From: Drosophila miranda
Lineage: Eukaryota; Arthropoda; Insecta; Diptera; Drosophilidae
Assembly: GCF_003369915.1 (NCBI RefSeq)
Contig: NC_046675.1
Coordinates: 10,478,001 to 10,542,000 of the forward strand
Length of the DNA: 64,000 bases
Reading direction: 5' to 3'
In this document: in pieces, positions 34,792-46,296 of the stretch
Numbering within the stretch: position 1 is the stretch's first letter
How the letters are laid out: each line of letters opens with the position of its first letter
Program-made: the position numbers and the translations under genes
The notes under the pieces: generated by a model
What the model saw: the letters and a program-made list of their open reading frames with translations, nothing else
Told to the model about the DNA's origin: nothing
Database searches by the model: none

Positions 34792-35367
34792 AGGAGAACT
34801 CTAGCTTTGATCACCGCCAATTATGAGATCTTGTAAACAAGACGAGAAATTGATAATATTCTATGGTGTTGATATGTAGCAAATGTGTAGCTACCATGTA
34901 GTTACCATGTACATACTATTTCAGTGGGAACGTATTTTTCGCGCATGAACAAAATTCAAATTTTAAACGAATTAAATGAATGTTCCGTTGGCTTCTAACT
35001 GTAATTGGCTCCATTTCTGTGACAAGTTCAGAATAAGTCTGTAAATACTAAGTCCGTGTACCCTTAGCAACGACCACAATAAACCGAACAGCATTACATG
35101 CAGCTAAGCGAGTCATCTTTCGATCATTAGAGCCTCCAACTAGTCAGACCGTATTTTAAAATGTGCATAATCCCACATGCTCCAGCTTTTGGGGGTCGTG
35201 TACCAGTGTAGATGCCGGCAACGTGACCATTAAACCATTTTTGTAAAGTTTAGAGATTGTTTTGTTGTTATCCAAACGTCGAAGCGACAGGTTGTGAAGC
35301 GGCTCGTTCGGATCTATACGATTACTAAGCTTCTCCAGTTAAGAAATCATTAAATATTCACTTAAAG
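34792..35367. other. intergenic, promoter side of the aldo-keto reductase
   Basis: A spacer of about 575 bp between the virus-like element and the ATG at 35368. No open frame of note. The leader of the reductase presumably begins within the last 150 bases. Confidence 0.4.
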
Positions 35368-36893
35368 ATGGCTGGCGACAAGTATTTGACCTTCAACAAT
35401 GGGCAAAAAATGCCTTTACTTGGCGTCGGAACATGGCAGGTAATTGATTATTGATTATTAATAATTATAGAATTAGCTGCTTAACTTTTCAGATAATTGT
35501 TCCTATAACTAAGGAAAGACGAAGAAGAATCCGACACGTCACCCACCTCCACTTTTTCGACACGATCAAGTCGTCGGATGCACTTCCCCCCAGGGAGGCA
35601 GATAGAATCTCTTCGTGCTTTGTGCTTAATGATGCAGACCGGTTTCTCATGCACAATAGAGCGTCATTTATAGCCGTTGGGAATCGACTTTCTCTGAACA
35701 TTGTGAAGAGTAAACCAAACAAAAGTCCCAAATGGGCAAACACTACTTGGAACATACTAGAGAGTCCAAACAATATACTTGAATCATAGATTAAGTCTTA
35801 TCGTTAAAACCACTTAACCACAATTTCGTCACACCACTCAATTGCCAATTGTAGGCCTCCGATGAGGAAATCGAGACGGCCATTGATGCTGCCCTGGAGG
35901 CGGGCTATCGCCATATCGACACGGCGCCAGTTTATGGCAACGAACCGGCCATTGGGCGGGTTCTTAAGCGCTGGCTGGATGCTGGCAAGATCAAGCGTGA
36001 GGAGCTGTTCATTGTGACCAAGCTGCCTCCCATTTGTAAGTGATTATAATATAATTAATGCACATTTAGACTTTTCAATAGACGCTTTCCTTGATAGCCA
36101 ATCGCCCGCACGAAGTGGAGCCGACCATTAAGAAGTCGCTGGCCGATCTGCAGCTGGACTATGTGGACCTGTACCTTATTCATACTCCCTTCACCCTGAA
36201 CATCAACGAGGATGGTAGCTTCAAGGTCGATGCAGAGGGTCTGCTTGAGGTTGATCCGACCACAAATCATGCTGCCATCTGGGTGGAAATGGAAAAGCTG
36301 GTGGAGAAGGGCCTGGCCAAATCTATTGGAGTCTCGAATTTCAGCAAGGATCAGGTGGCACGTCTGCTAAACAACTGCAAGATCCGCCCAGCCAACAATC
36401 AGATCGAGCACCATGTGTACCTGCAGCAGCGTGACCTGGTGGACTTCTGCAAGGCCGAGAACGTTTCCGTTACAGCATACTCTCCCTTGGGCTCCAAGGG
36501 TATTGCCGCCTTCAATGCAGGTGCTGGAATTGTACGCGATTTGCCCGATCTAATGGACATACCCGAGGTCAAGGAGATTGCGGCTGCACATGGCAAGTCC
36601 CCGGCTCAGGTTCTTTTGCGCTGGATCATCGACACAGGGCTCTGCGCCATTCCCAAGAGCACGAATCCAGCTCGCTTGAAGCAAAATCTAGATGTGTTTG
36701 ACTTTAAGCTGAGCGACGAGGAGGTGGCCAAGCTGCTTGCCCTGGACAAGAACATTCGCGTGTGTGACTTTGCCTTCTTCCATGGGTACGACAGTAGAAA
36801 ATTCTTTCATGACCTGATTACTAACCCATATTGCTTCTTTTCAGCGTGGAGAGACATCCAGAATTCACGTTTAAGAACCAGTACACTAAATAA
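35368..36893 (+). CDS. aldo-keto reductase (CG2767-like)
   Basis: Four coding exons: 35368-35439, 35855-36035, 36098-36785 and 36845-36893; 329 aa, typical of the family. It is an NADPH-dependent reductase of aldehydes and ketones, cytosolic. The catalytic tetrad is visible: Asp46 and Tyr51 in [11 protein letters not shown], Lys80 in FIVTKLPP and His113 in YLIHTPF. The cofactor-binding stretch [13 protein letters not shown] is near residue 265. The C-terminus ends [14 protein letters not shown] polyadenylation signal AATAAA (36889-36894) overlaps the stop codon, so the 3' UTR may be extremely short or another signal downstream is used. Intron 1 contains an unexplained open segment (listed separately). 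Confidence 0.93.
35492..35789 (+). other. open segment in intron 1 of the reductase, possible alternative last exon
   Basis: After an acceptor-like CTTTTCAG ending at 35491 the frame stays open in phase with exon 1 for 98 codons, to a TAG at 35787-35789. The opposite strand is also open over 35489-35773. The peptide matches nothing I know and would end the enzyme after residue 24. It could be an alternative exon, an old insertion, or chance. Confidence 0.25.
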
Positions 36894-37646
36894 AGAAAGT
36901 CTAAAGAATGCTCTACACATGCACATGCACCACATATATTATATATTCATATATTTCTCTTCTCACTGTTACCGGTTCTGCATAAATAGTAGCACACACA
37001 AATATATATTATATTCTTAACTGGTTTTCTTTGGGCTCGGCAGCAGCTGAAAAGTTTTGGTTATGATTTTCAGCTCAACAGGTTTTCCGCCAGACGCCGC
37101 CAACTCTGGCTTGGGCTTTTCCTCGTTTATGATCGTTCGGATAGTGTTCGTTTCGCTTGAGCTGGGGGAAACGACCTCTGAGATTAGTTAGGGCTTGGCG
37201 GATTTATTGTTAGTACACAAAGGAATTTATTTTTGCAACAAATTGGTTTGTTGAAAGCTTAAACAAATCACATGGTTACTGTAAGCAATTAGTAGCGAGC
37301 AATAAATCGATACATAATCAGCTACGGAAATGGTAACAAGGCGCTTCAAAGACTTTTCTTACTATATACAGAACAAGTTCGATTCGAGGTACATATTGTA
37401 TGAAATTAATAAATAAGTTGCTTATATGGTAAGGGGACTGTTAAGACGGAATCAAAAACGAAACGAAATAATTGAAAAAGCAGAAGAATAAAACTGTCCT
37501 AAATGGATCGTGCCATCCTGAGTGGTATCATATTGGGCCAATCTCAATTTGATTGTCAAGCCTTTGGCCACAGCGTTTGTTAGTTAAGTTTTTTGTAGTT
37601 CGAGTATTAGAATGAAATTCGTAGTTCGTTGCTGTTCCATGCCAAC
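36894..37646. other. intergenic between two convergent genes
   Basis: This holds the 3' UTRs of the reductase (+) and the TMEM245-like gene (-). Possible signals are AATAAA at 37299 on plus and TTTATT at 37203 (minus-strand AATAAA). No gene is seen. Confidence 0.45.
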
Positions 37647-40600
37647 TCACGTGGTCCGCATTTCCTCCTCTGAGCTGCGCCTGAAATACAGCACCAAGAA
37701 GATGGCATTAGTCCGGAGAAAATACACTTTTCGGTTGTCCAAGCAAACAAAAGCCAAAAGAGATTGCAAAAGAGATTGCCACTCACTTAAGTTCTTCCGC
37801 CGCACAATATTCACAAAGTTTAAATTTCATGAAAAAAACCAAAAATCAAAAAGTACCTGGGGGGATCCTGATTTGAGCGCATGGCCAAGGCGGCCACCTC
37901 GAAAATGCCAATGAAGAAACACAACATGAGGGGACCCAATATGGCCCCCTGCCAACCGATCCAGTACATGCCCCCTGCTATGGCCAGACCATTGAGATAC
38001 GGATGTCCACCTCTGCTCAAAATCAGAATAAAATCATTCAATAAACAGCTGTTTTCACGTTGGGTGAGCCACTCACCCCTTCAGATCGGCATAGATGGCC
38101 GTCTCGAATGTAGAGGGAACAAAGAACTGCAGCAGGAACAATAGCAGTCCCGTATAGAAGCAGTCCTGAGCCAGCCAGAGTTCCAGAAAAGCGGGCACAG
38201 CACACCAGTAGCTCCCCAGGAATGGTGCCGCTGCCAGAATTGCTGCCAAGGCAGAGGGCAAGAACACAATTCTGGCCCCAAACACCGTGTGGACCAGCCA
38301 CGTGAACAGCCCGGTGAATATGGAACACTTGAACATTGAGACTAGAACTACAGTAATGGAGTTCTCCATGCTATCGGCGATCTTAGAGCCAGAGGAGGAG
38401 TAGCCAAGGTACTTTGTTATCTGAAGCGGCGCATACTTTTCCTTGCTGCTGGAGAGGAGGTAGAACAAAGCGGTGAAGAAGACAATCTGCAAGAAGACAG
38501 CATGATTAAAGGTGTCTCAAGATCTATTAAGCATTCGGTTCACTTACCATATCTAGAATAAACTCGATGCAGGCTTGGCCTCCAGACAACACCAGCGACA
38601 GAATCTCGCCAGTCACTCCCATAATCATCGACAGATTCGTGCGAATTATGTGCCACAGGGACTCGGCCACCTCCAGGATAGTTTGCGTGTTGCTTTGCGC
38701 CCAGCCAATGATACCCTGTTTCGCCACTAAAACTAGCTCTTTAAAATGTCCTTTTGTTAAATAAATGTCCGTAGGTTAGCGGATGGAACATAGAATGAGT
38801 TGTTATTTCATAGAGACGCAGACGAACGTTACGGAAAGGGTTAGGTTAGGTTAGGTAAGTAGTTAGGTTAAGTAAAGAATAACATAATGACAAATCTGTT
38901 AAATTGTTACGTGGGAAAAATAAAGACAGGAACGCGGAAAGAGAAGTGGGGATATGGGCGCTTACCTGGATTATCAACAATTTCGCCAAAAGTGCTCTTC
39001 AGTGCATCCGTGGGCACCCGCGGCCCGTACGAGGTGCCCCTCTTATTGAAATCCACCCAATACTGGATGAGCCTGTCCCACACGTCGAGTATCTGATCCT
39101 TGAGCTTGGCGGCATGCACCTTATCGGCATCTGCAAGCCAATCGTCAATGTAGGTTTCTATCTTACGGCGACCATAATGGTGCGCATTGTCGAGCGCATC
39201 ATCAATGGACGCCTGCATATTGGCCGGCAAAATATCAATTAGCTCAGGACGGTCTGTGATCGTCTTGTTAATTAGATCTTTTGTCAGGTAGGCAACTTCT
39301 ATGGTCTCCGAATAAATGTTGACGCAAAAGAACACGCTCAGAATGATTATGCAGAACAGCATGGCAATGATCATGAGTATGGAGGTGACCGACTCTACAG
39401 AAGACTTCAAAGAATCCCGCACAATAGTGTGGATCCTGTAGTTGAGTTCCAGAACCCCCGGCAGGCATAGCGGCAGTACAGCCGAGTGATGTTCAATGGC
39501 CCAGGCCTGCAGTTATACAATAACATTAGAGATTATTATTGCATGTTTTCAGAGCACATACCCGCAATCCCAAGTACAATTCGTTGATCTTGCCACAGAC
39601 AAAGTCGGTGATGCCCGTGTACGCTCCGAATTTGTATATGAGGTGAAGCAGCACCGGCACGGCTGCCAGGATGACCATCCAAATGTTTCGGTATAGCACA
39701 TTGGCCAGGCAGGCGTAGAGGAGCAGCTTCAACATCGTACCGCTCTGTTGGCCCTCAGACATATCAGTGGGCTTCACGTCAAACGTATCCGTGGAGTCAA
39801 CTGTATCGCTGAGAGAAATATCCTCCACATCCGACTGCAGCACATCCGGCCGGTCGCTGCTCGTTTTTCCACAGAGACTGAAATTACTCAACGATCGCTC
39901 GAAGTCGTTCTTGTCGAACAACATCTTGAGACGATGCAGATACGAGCCAGATCCCTCGCTTCCCTTCAGATGGTAGGCCGTGGAGGCGGTGACGTAGGCC
40001 ATCACCAGCAGGAAGACGGGCACTTGGAGGGCGCCCAGGAAGCTGCTCAAGTACCCGGCTATCGCTATCCACATGGACTGACCGGCGACAACAAAGCGAG
40101 TGCTGTTTTCTGCACTCCAGAAGAAATGCACACAAGTGAGGTAGACCAGCACTAGGGCGATAATCTGGAACATAGAAAGGTATAGCAGCTGCTGCAGAAA
40201 ACTAGAACTAGAATCTACCACAAAGACATTCAGAAAGCCAATGATCCGCACGAACAGACCGTGCGAGAAGGAAAGCCAATGCCAGATCGCGTATATGAAG
40301 CCCTTTGGTGCGTACAGGACCAGCAGCTTGATGCAGGTTGCCACACCACAGCCTGCCAGCAGAAGTTGCCAGTGCTCGCACAGCCATCCAATTAGCAAGC
40401 GGCCGCAGTGCTCCGTCGCCTCCACGGGGGACAGAAAAATCGATACCAGCACATTGGAATCTCGCTCCTCCATCCGCTGAAACCAGCTGTGAACGCTCTC
40501 CGCCAGCCTGCGCTTGAACGGAAAGAGTACGGCGCCCATGAGGAAGGCCCACAGCAGCGGGCGCACAAAGGGTCCCAGGATGAAGCACACAGCCACAAAA

Positions 40601-40743
40601 GCGCACACGCCCACTAGGAAGAGGAAGTTGTACATTGCCGCGCGAAAGCTTTCATGGTTCTGGGACCGCGTTCGAAACAGCCTGTTCATCACGCTGTCGA
40701 AGGACCGCTCTCGTCGAATGGGTATGGGTTCCGAGCGGTTCAT
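37647..40743 (-). CDS. TMEM245-like multi-pass membrane protein
   Basis: Six coding exons: 40743-39562, 39506-38966, 38726-38548, 38486-38077, 38012-37857 and 37680-37647; 833 aa (human TMEM245 is about 880). The first ~400 residues carry several hydrophobic segments starting near residue 36. A central stretch has charged Asp/Ser-rich sequence, and the C-terminal ~330 residues have the long helices of the AI-2E transporter-like superfamily, including GWQGAILGPLMLC near the end. The family is conserved in animals; its substrate is not established. The last exon encodes only ten residues. It shares a 767-bp divergent promoter region with the small gene at 41511. Confidence 0.88.
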
Positions 40744-41134
40744 TCTAAAGGCCGTTGTTAGTGTTTACAATCAGGAAAGAGCTGGAAATGAATACGTGAT
40801 TAGCACCTAAAAGCCGAAACCCAAAACAGGCGCTACGCAATGCCCATATGTGGGTGCGGCCACGCCTGTTTTGGCTATTTTTGGCGGAACTTACTTTAAT
40901 TTGACGTTGTGGACGAATCAACAGCAGTTGATTCACATTGCAGGCTGTGGATACAGATTCGGATGGGGTAACAGGCTGTGGCAGTTACCAATTTCGTGTG
41001 CTGGACGCGGGCAACAGACATCGAGGTAGGTGGGATCCTACTCTCGTTGCTGGGTGGGGCGGGGGGAGTGCACATAAACAAAAATACGTTGTTCTTTCTG
41101 CCAAATTACGTCAGTTTCCAGTTTCGAAAACACC

Positions 41135-41446
41135 TAAAATATACCGTCCGACCCTCAGAAATATACCAAAATATACCGTCTCATTTTAAAAATATACCGT
41201 AAATATACAGACGTCAGTTTCGAAATCACCTGGAGGTGACATATCGCTAGTTGTGGCAGTTCCCCGATAGGCACATATCGATACAAAATGCACGAATTAG
41301 CCCTGGCTAATTTTCAAAACAAAAGACGCCGATTCGAGCAGGGTGACCGTTTACGGTATTTTTTTGGGTCCAAAATGAGCCGACGGTATATTTACGGTAT
41401 ATCGGTATGTTTCGGTATATTTCTGAGGGTCGGACGGTATATTTTA
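41135..41446. repeat. 33-bp perfect inverted repeat of promoter motifs within ~80-bp arms
   Basis: Positions 41135-41167 are the exact reverse complement of 41414-41446. Around these cores the similarity extends, imperfectly, over about 65-95 bp of each arm (to about 41200 on the left and from about 41350 on the right). Each arm carries several copies of CGGTATATTT, the fly core-promoter motif 6 (KTYRGTATWTTT). Confidence 0.85.
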
Positions 41447-41505
41447 TCGATAAGTCCGCGGTCACACTGCTGGCTAATTTTCAAAACAAAAGACGCCGAT
41501 TCGAG
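41303..41505 (+). repeat. 36-bp perfect direct repeat in the promoter of the small gene
   Basis: Positions 41303-41338 recur identically at 41470-41505, 167 bp apart. The second copy ends five bases before the start codon at 41511. A TATCGATA-type site precedes each copy (41277-41284 and 41446-41452), so a promoter and leader unit seems to have been duplicated. Confidence 0.85.
41446..41469 (+). promoter_or_regulatory. core-promoter motifs: DRE and motif 1
   Basis: ATCGATAA (DRE, DREF site) at 41446-41453 is followed by CGGTCACACTG (motif 1, bound by M1BP) at 41459-41469, about 40 bases before the ATG at 41511. Both are typical of fly housekeeping promoters. Confidence 0.65.
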
Positions 41506-41510
41506 ACGCC

Positions 41511-41962
41511 ATGGGTGAGCATCAATAAATAAAACAATTTAAGCAGCAATTATAGCTGAATACTTGCAGATCTATCCCTGCAACAAGTACTCAACTTGCG
41601 GAAAGTGCAAGATGATTGGAATACTAGCACCGCCTGTTATCTGGACCTGTATCGCAAAATCATGAAGAAGTTGTATACTGCAGATCTCCGCAATTTGGTA
41701 GGTTTCCGCAACGCTCTCACTATGGCTCTTTAAATAAGTAACTCGTTCACTTTTAGCTAAACGGCGAGATCAAAATAATGGATGTTGAGCTCAATATACC
41801 CCAACTGGATCCAATTCCTACCGAGCCGGAGGAATACACGACCATGCTAGAGGTAAGAACACTTGTAACTAACAGACTCTCTTTAATAAACATCATAATC
41901 ATCAGTTGAACAAATTGGAGGAACTCTGCCAGGCCACACTGATGGGTTCGTCCTTGTTGTAA
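41511..41962 (+). CDS. unrecognised 94-residue protein
   Basis: Four coding exons: 41511-41514, 41570-41697, 41757-41852 and 41906-41962. The first holds just the ATG and one base; splice phases all agree. The product is 94 aa, mostly helical-looking, with Leu/Lys-rich segments and a Pro/Glu stretch near residues 59-70; there is no signal peptide or membrane segment. I do not recognise the family. Small helical proteins of this kind occur as subunits of spindle or kinetochore complexes, but nothing here proves that. The promoter has strong housekeeping motifs. The whole last coding exon lies antisense to the last coding exon of PIG-H. Confidence 0.6.
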
Positions 41963-42708
41963 GCGTGCTCCGACCGATCCTTATCGCTATTCAGCCAGTA
42001 CCGATGCAGGATTTTATAAATATGCTGCAAGCACTCGAACGAGGGCGACTGGGTCTGCAATAGCAAAACGAAAATATACACATACTGCTGAGAAAAAGGA
42101 ATGGAAGCGCAAGACTCACATGGAACAGTGGTATTATAGGTCGTTTCTTGAACATGCTGCCTCTAGTTCGCAATATTAACATATACTTCACATCCAACTA
42201 CAATGTAAATGTCAATTAGAATTAAAAATAATCTGAACAATGATTGGCGTACGTTTTCAATCACTTCATTGAGAACTATGTCGTGGATGTGTCCGCGCTG
42301 AACACAAAAGACCGACTCCCGGCCGAAGGATCGCACCGTCTCTGTTTGCAGGGCCATATCCCAACTGTAGAATAGTTTCTCCGTTTTAACCAGACTCAAG
42401 GCGCTGCGAATGATTGCAATCCCAAGAGTTGTAATAATGAGAATGGGTGACAGGATGCGAGGCTGCCAAAAGCTAATTATGTCCCCAAGACACCAAACGC
42501 AGACAAAATAGACGGTCGACACGCAGAGCAGCAGCAGAAACCGATGCAGCTGCCTTTGAAACTGGGCCCCATGCTGGCGGTTCACCAGCTCTATTCGCAC
42601 CACGTCCCCTCCATAGTTTTTGATGCACACTTCCAGATCCTCTTCTGTAGAGCCGGCATATTTCGCACCCTGGCTGTAGAATCGCTTTCTCGTCAATTCC
42701 GGTTCCAT
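41902..42708 (-). CDS. PIG-H: PIG-H subunit of GPI-GlcNAc transferase
   Basis: Three coding exons: 42708-42253, 42197-42120 and 42054-41902; 228 aa (human PIGH is 188). PIG-H is part of the ER complex that adds N-acetylglucosamine to phosphatidylinositol, the first step of GPI-anchor synthesis. Two hydrophobic segments at about residues 56-95 form the membrane hairpin. The PIG-H domain follows, with ETVRSFGRESVFCVQRG and IHDIVLNEVIEN, then the segment ending PIIPLFHTQSPSFECLQHIY. Motif 1 (CGGTCACACTG) at 42749-42759 lies about 45 bases upstream of the ATG. The last 20 or so codons are antisense to the neighbour's final exon; the stop TGA (41902-41904) touches that exon's splice acceptor. Confidence 0.85.
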
Positions 42709-42748
42709 TTGGTGTTTATATATATTTACGATATTTCTGAGGGGCTGA

Positions 42749-42759
42749 CGGTCACACTG
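42749..42759 (+). promoter_or_regulatory. core-promoter motif 1 upstream of PIG-H
   Basis: CGGTCACACTG fits the motif 1 consensus YGGTCACACTR. It lies about 41 bases upstream of the PIG-H start codon. A GATATTTCTGAGGG stretch just before it resembles the motif 6 repeats at 41.4 kb. Confidence 0.5.
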
Positions 42760-45698
42760 CTGCTCTCTTCTGCAACGAATAAATGAGTCGACCTATAGAA
42801 AAGGGGTATGGACAACAGCCAAAAACAGTCACGGCATATTGCAACGCTTGTACGAACCTCACCTCGGCGTGTTATGACGAACAATATACCTTGACGCCAA
42901 AATGCCGATTTGTATGCCAAGGTATGTTAGGCAAAGGGGTGTGTTCTACCCTGCACTCGTTGCATTTTCCGGGCCATGTTGCATGTTGTCCATACCTCTT
43001 TTTCCACGCCAATTTCGCAGCGAGTAAATGATGGTAGCAAAAGAGATTGATGAATTCGTTGATTCAAGTGAAAAATTTCATAAAATTGTGGACGCGAAGA
43101 AATCACGTTAAAGGCAAGAGCACAATTGTGCTTCAATTCGGTTTTAAACATCATTCCAAGACGCGCAAATAGCCAGAGTGTCTTTAAGCAATTCCCATAT
43201 TCCCCCCCACAAATTTGTCGTGGTCGGGTCAGCCAACGCTCGAGCGTCGTTCCGCGGAAAATTGTAAAATCATAATTATCCGAAAGATAAATTATTAGAA
43301 AGCGCGTGGTAAATAATAAATATGCGCAAGCGTAAATTTTATCAAAGCTAAACGAATGCGAACAAGCGCAGACACCAAAAACAAAGGCAGAAACAAGAAA
43401 TTGCAGCGTGAGTGTAAAACTTTTTGGTAAAAGATCCAATATTACCCTTGCGGCTTCTGTGTTGTCTGAGCGTGTCTCTGCCCATGTGTGTGTGATTGAA
43501 TGCGAGTGTATTTTCGAGTGTGTGTGTGTGTACATGATTCGTTCACGTACACCGCGTATGATTGCGGCCTTGCCTGACAGCAAAATTGGAAAAAATCCTA
43601 CCAAATCCCTACTTCGGTTTCCCGGCTTGCCGCTGTCTGGGGTATTGCAAATTTGGAGGTAATTTCTTTGCTATTATTTTGTCCAAATTTATGCAACAAC
43701 GCAAACGACGTCGCCGTGTGTTGAGTTTCGCTCTGTAGTGTGTTGAATTGAGGTGAGTTTTTGGCTTGGCTGTGTTTGTGTGCGCTTGTGGTGTGTACCC
43801 AATGTTTTTCTTACGTTTTCGTGTGCGTTTCAATTAAATTCAAAATTTGCTAATATCGGGGATCGGGGCAACGGTATACATTTAAAATGCGCTGCAGCGT
43901 CAAATCAAAACTCAATCCGTTGACAAGAATTGCATGTGTCACAACAATTTGTGGGTGGGTGTGTGTCCGTGTGTTGATTTGGGGGAAGACGGCATTTTTT
44001 TCTTGTACCTCTCGCTTCTTCTTCGCTGAATACGCTGCAATGTTTGCGATTCTGTTTTGTGCCTGTCATTCGCAATAATTCGCAATCATTGAATGAACCG
44101 CAAAAGAGACGGCAAAAAACCGATGTACTTGCTAGACGGTGCATGTGTGTGTGTTGTGTGTGCGTGATTGAGTGAGAGTTTGTGTGTGTATCGCATATGA
44201 AAATACAGAAATTAAAAATAAAAAAAAATTGAAATTTGCTGACATTGCATTTGGGCCAGAATGGGACATCGGGGTAGTATTTATTTCTGAATTTTCGAAT
44301 TCTTGCCACGACCCGTCCCCGTCCCAATACCACCCCAAAATGTGCATACAGGAACAGACACACACACGCGCATTTGCGAATGTGTGGAGCAGGAGCGCGC
44401 GCGTATTCTGCACACATTGCCATGCATGCAAAAACAAGATACGACGCGCTCGTAACTGCTGCCGTTAAACAGGCTTCTTCTCCCCATTCTCTCCCCGCCA
44501 TGCCCTTTTCCGCACTGTGCCATTCATTGTCCGGAGCGAACCCGCAAAGCCAGAATTCGCTGGCACAAAGCGGAATCGAAAGAAACAGACGCGCTCCCCC
44601 AAATGGTGTTCTGCATCCTTTCGTTTTTATGCTTACCTTTTCTTTTCTTCTCTTATTTCCTCTTCTTGCTTTCTTCAAACGCATACACAGCCAATTGCAG
44701 CTTTTGTGTGTTCATGTGTGCGTGTGTGTGTGTTCGAGTTCCCCTCACTTATCTCCATGTTCTCTTTGTTGCTGGGCTATAAAGCTTAGCAGAGTTGTCA
44801 TTCTGGCCATTTCTCACTCTTTTATCAATGACTCCAGGCTCGCGAGCCGCCTCATTTTTGGCAGCCATTCAAATAGTCCAACTGCCGTTTATTAATAACC
44901 CCACTGGCCCAAAACATATCTTTTTTGTGTGCAGCTGATTGCGTAAACCTCTCTCTCAGCATTTGTTTTGAATTGCCTTGCTGCGTTTGTTTTGGTACAA
45001 CTTCGCCAGCCGCTCGCTAGACCCCGGTGCTCGTCTTATCAGCACGGAATTGGCCTATGCCGCTTCGTTGGAACATCTGCATACATATAATATGTAGCGG
45101 GTATTCCATATAAATCGTATACCGTGTACCGTAAACCGTTTCGTATCTCCCCATCGTAATCGCCGTGCAAACCGAGTTAGAGCGGCGCAACACGCATATA
45201 TTTTCATCACTCAACCTTGAAGAGGGGGGAAGTGCGCCTGTCGCCTCGGTTAAGGTTTGATATCGATGAGTAGTGATCTAGGGTGACGCAAATATGTATG
45301 TGGTATCCACAACGGTCACACACACGCACACTACCCCATCGATGACGTAGCTTGCGTTCGTTTTTTGTTCTGTTTACACACAGTATTTTTATACACTGGC
45401 TCTCATTGATTTTCGCCGTGTCTGTACGATAGTCTAATACTGGGTGGATGCCATGCCACCCACTTACCCGCTCTCTCACTCGCACTCTCGCCGCTGTTTG
45501 TTTTCGTCGCGCGCGTGTTTGGTCTCGCTGCTGGCCCCACACACAGTATGCTGCCGGGAAAGAGCGAAGATTGTGTTGTGGAGAGTTTTGCTGCTGGCGT
45601 GGAGAGATCTAATGAAAATTGTTTTAATGTTTGTAAACAGACCGGGCAAAAGTAAATTTTCTTTTGGTTTTTTGGCATTTCTCGTTTCGGTGTGGGCT

Positions 45699-45731
<33 letters not shown>

Positions 45732-46296
45732 TTGAATGCACCCATACACCGATATATACATGGCCAGGCACGCAGACACGACGACACCATAGAGGTGCTG
45801 CAGCAGCTTTCACATTTCATTCATACATTTTTGAATTTTCTGCGAGATTCCATTTACAATGTGGCAAAAATTCAACGATTCGTGCAACAGAAGCAACAGA
45901 ATGACGTCACCGCTGTGCGACTTGTCAAGTGCAGCGTATTGAATGGGGATCTTCTTCTTTGTTTTTTTTTTTTTGAAATCTTAATAATCCGCATTTAAAT
46001 TTCTTTCCAGCGTGGCATTGTGTACAACCGGACCGGAACAGGACCCCCCTCCAACCGGCGCTGAACTATCAGCATAACATGGATGTACAAGTCAAGCATA
46101 GAGATTAGCCGAATCCTTTGAATTTTAAATTCAAAATCATAATTTAATTTAGCCTAGTAGCGTAGCCTAGTCTAGCCCCAGAAATTGTGGTTCCAAGCCA
46201 CAGAACGCGTAAAAGAAAAGCACAGAAAAAAGCACATTGAATCCTAAAGCTACGAACGAGAACCCCAAAACCGAAAACCAAACCCAAGGCCTAATC
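42760..46296 (+). other. upstream region and leader exon of falafel
   Basis: About 3.5 kb without a coding region. An acceptor TTTCTTTCCAG ends at 46010, so 46011-46296 is the last part of the falafel 5' leader. The first leader exon is not located; it probably lies between 43.4 and 45.6 kb. Simple repeats include TG/CA runs near 43480-43533, 44143-44163 and 44717-44730 and a (TC)n run at 45700-45722. Confidence 0.4.

Noticed and set aside
38838-38855. GGTTA repeats resembling insect telomere repeat TTAGG
   Set aside because: Only three and a half units inside an intron of the TMEM245-like gene; flies lack TTAGG telomeres and so short a run is likely chance.
42927-43604. 225-codon open frame on the minus strand upstream of falafel
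   Set aside because: No domain, no splice partner, partly CA-repeat derived; more likely leader or intron sequence.
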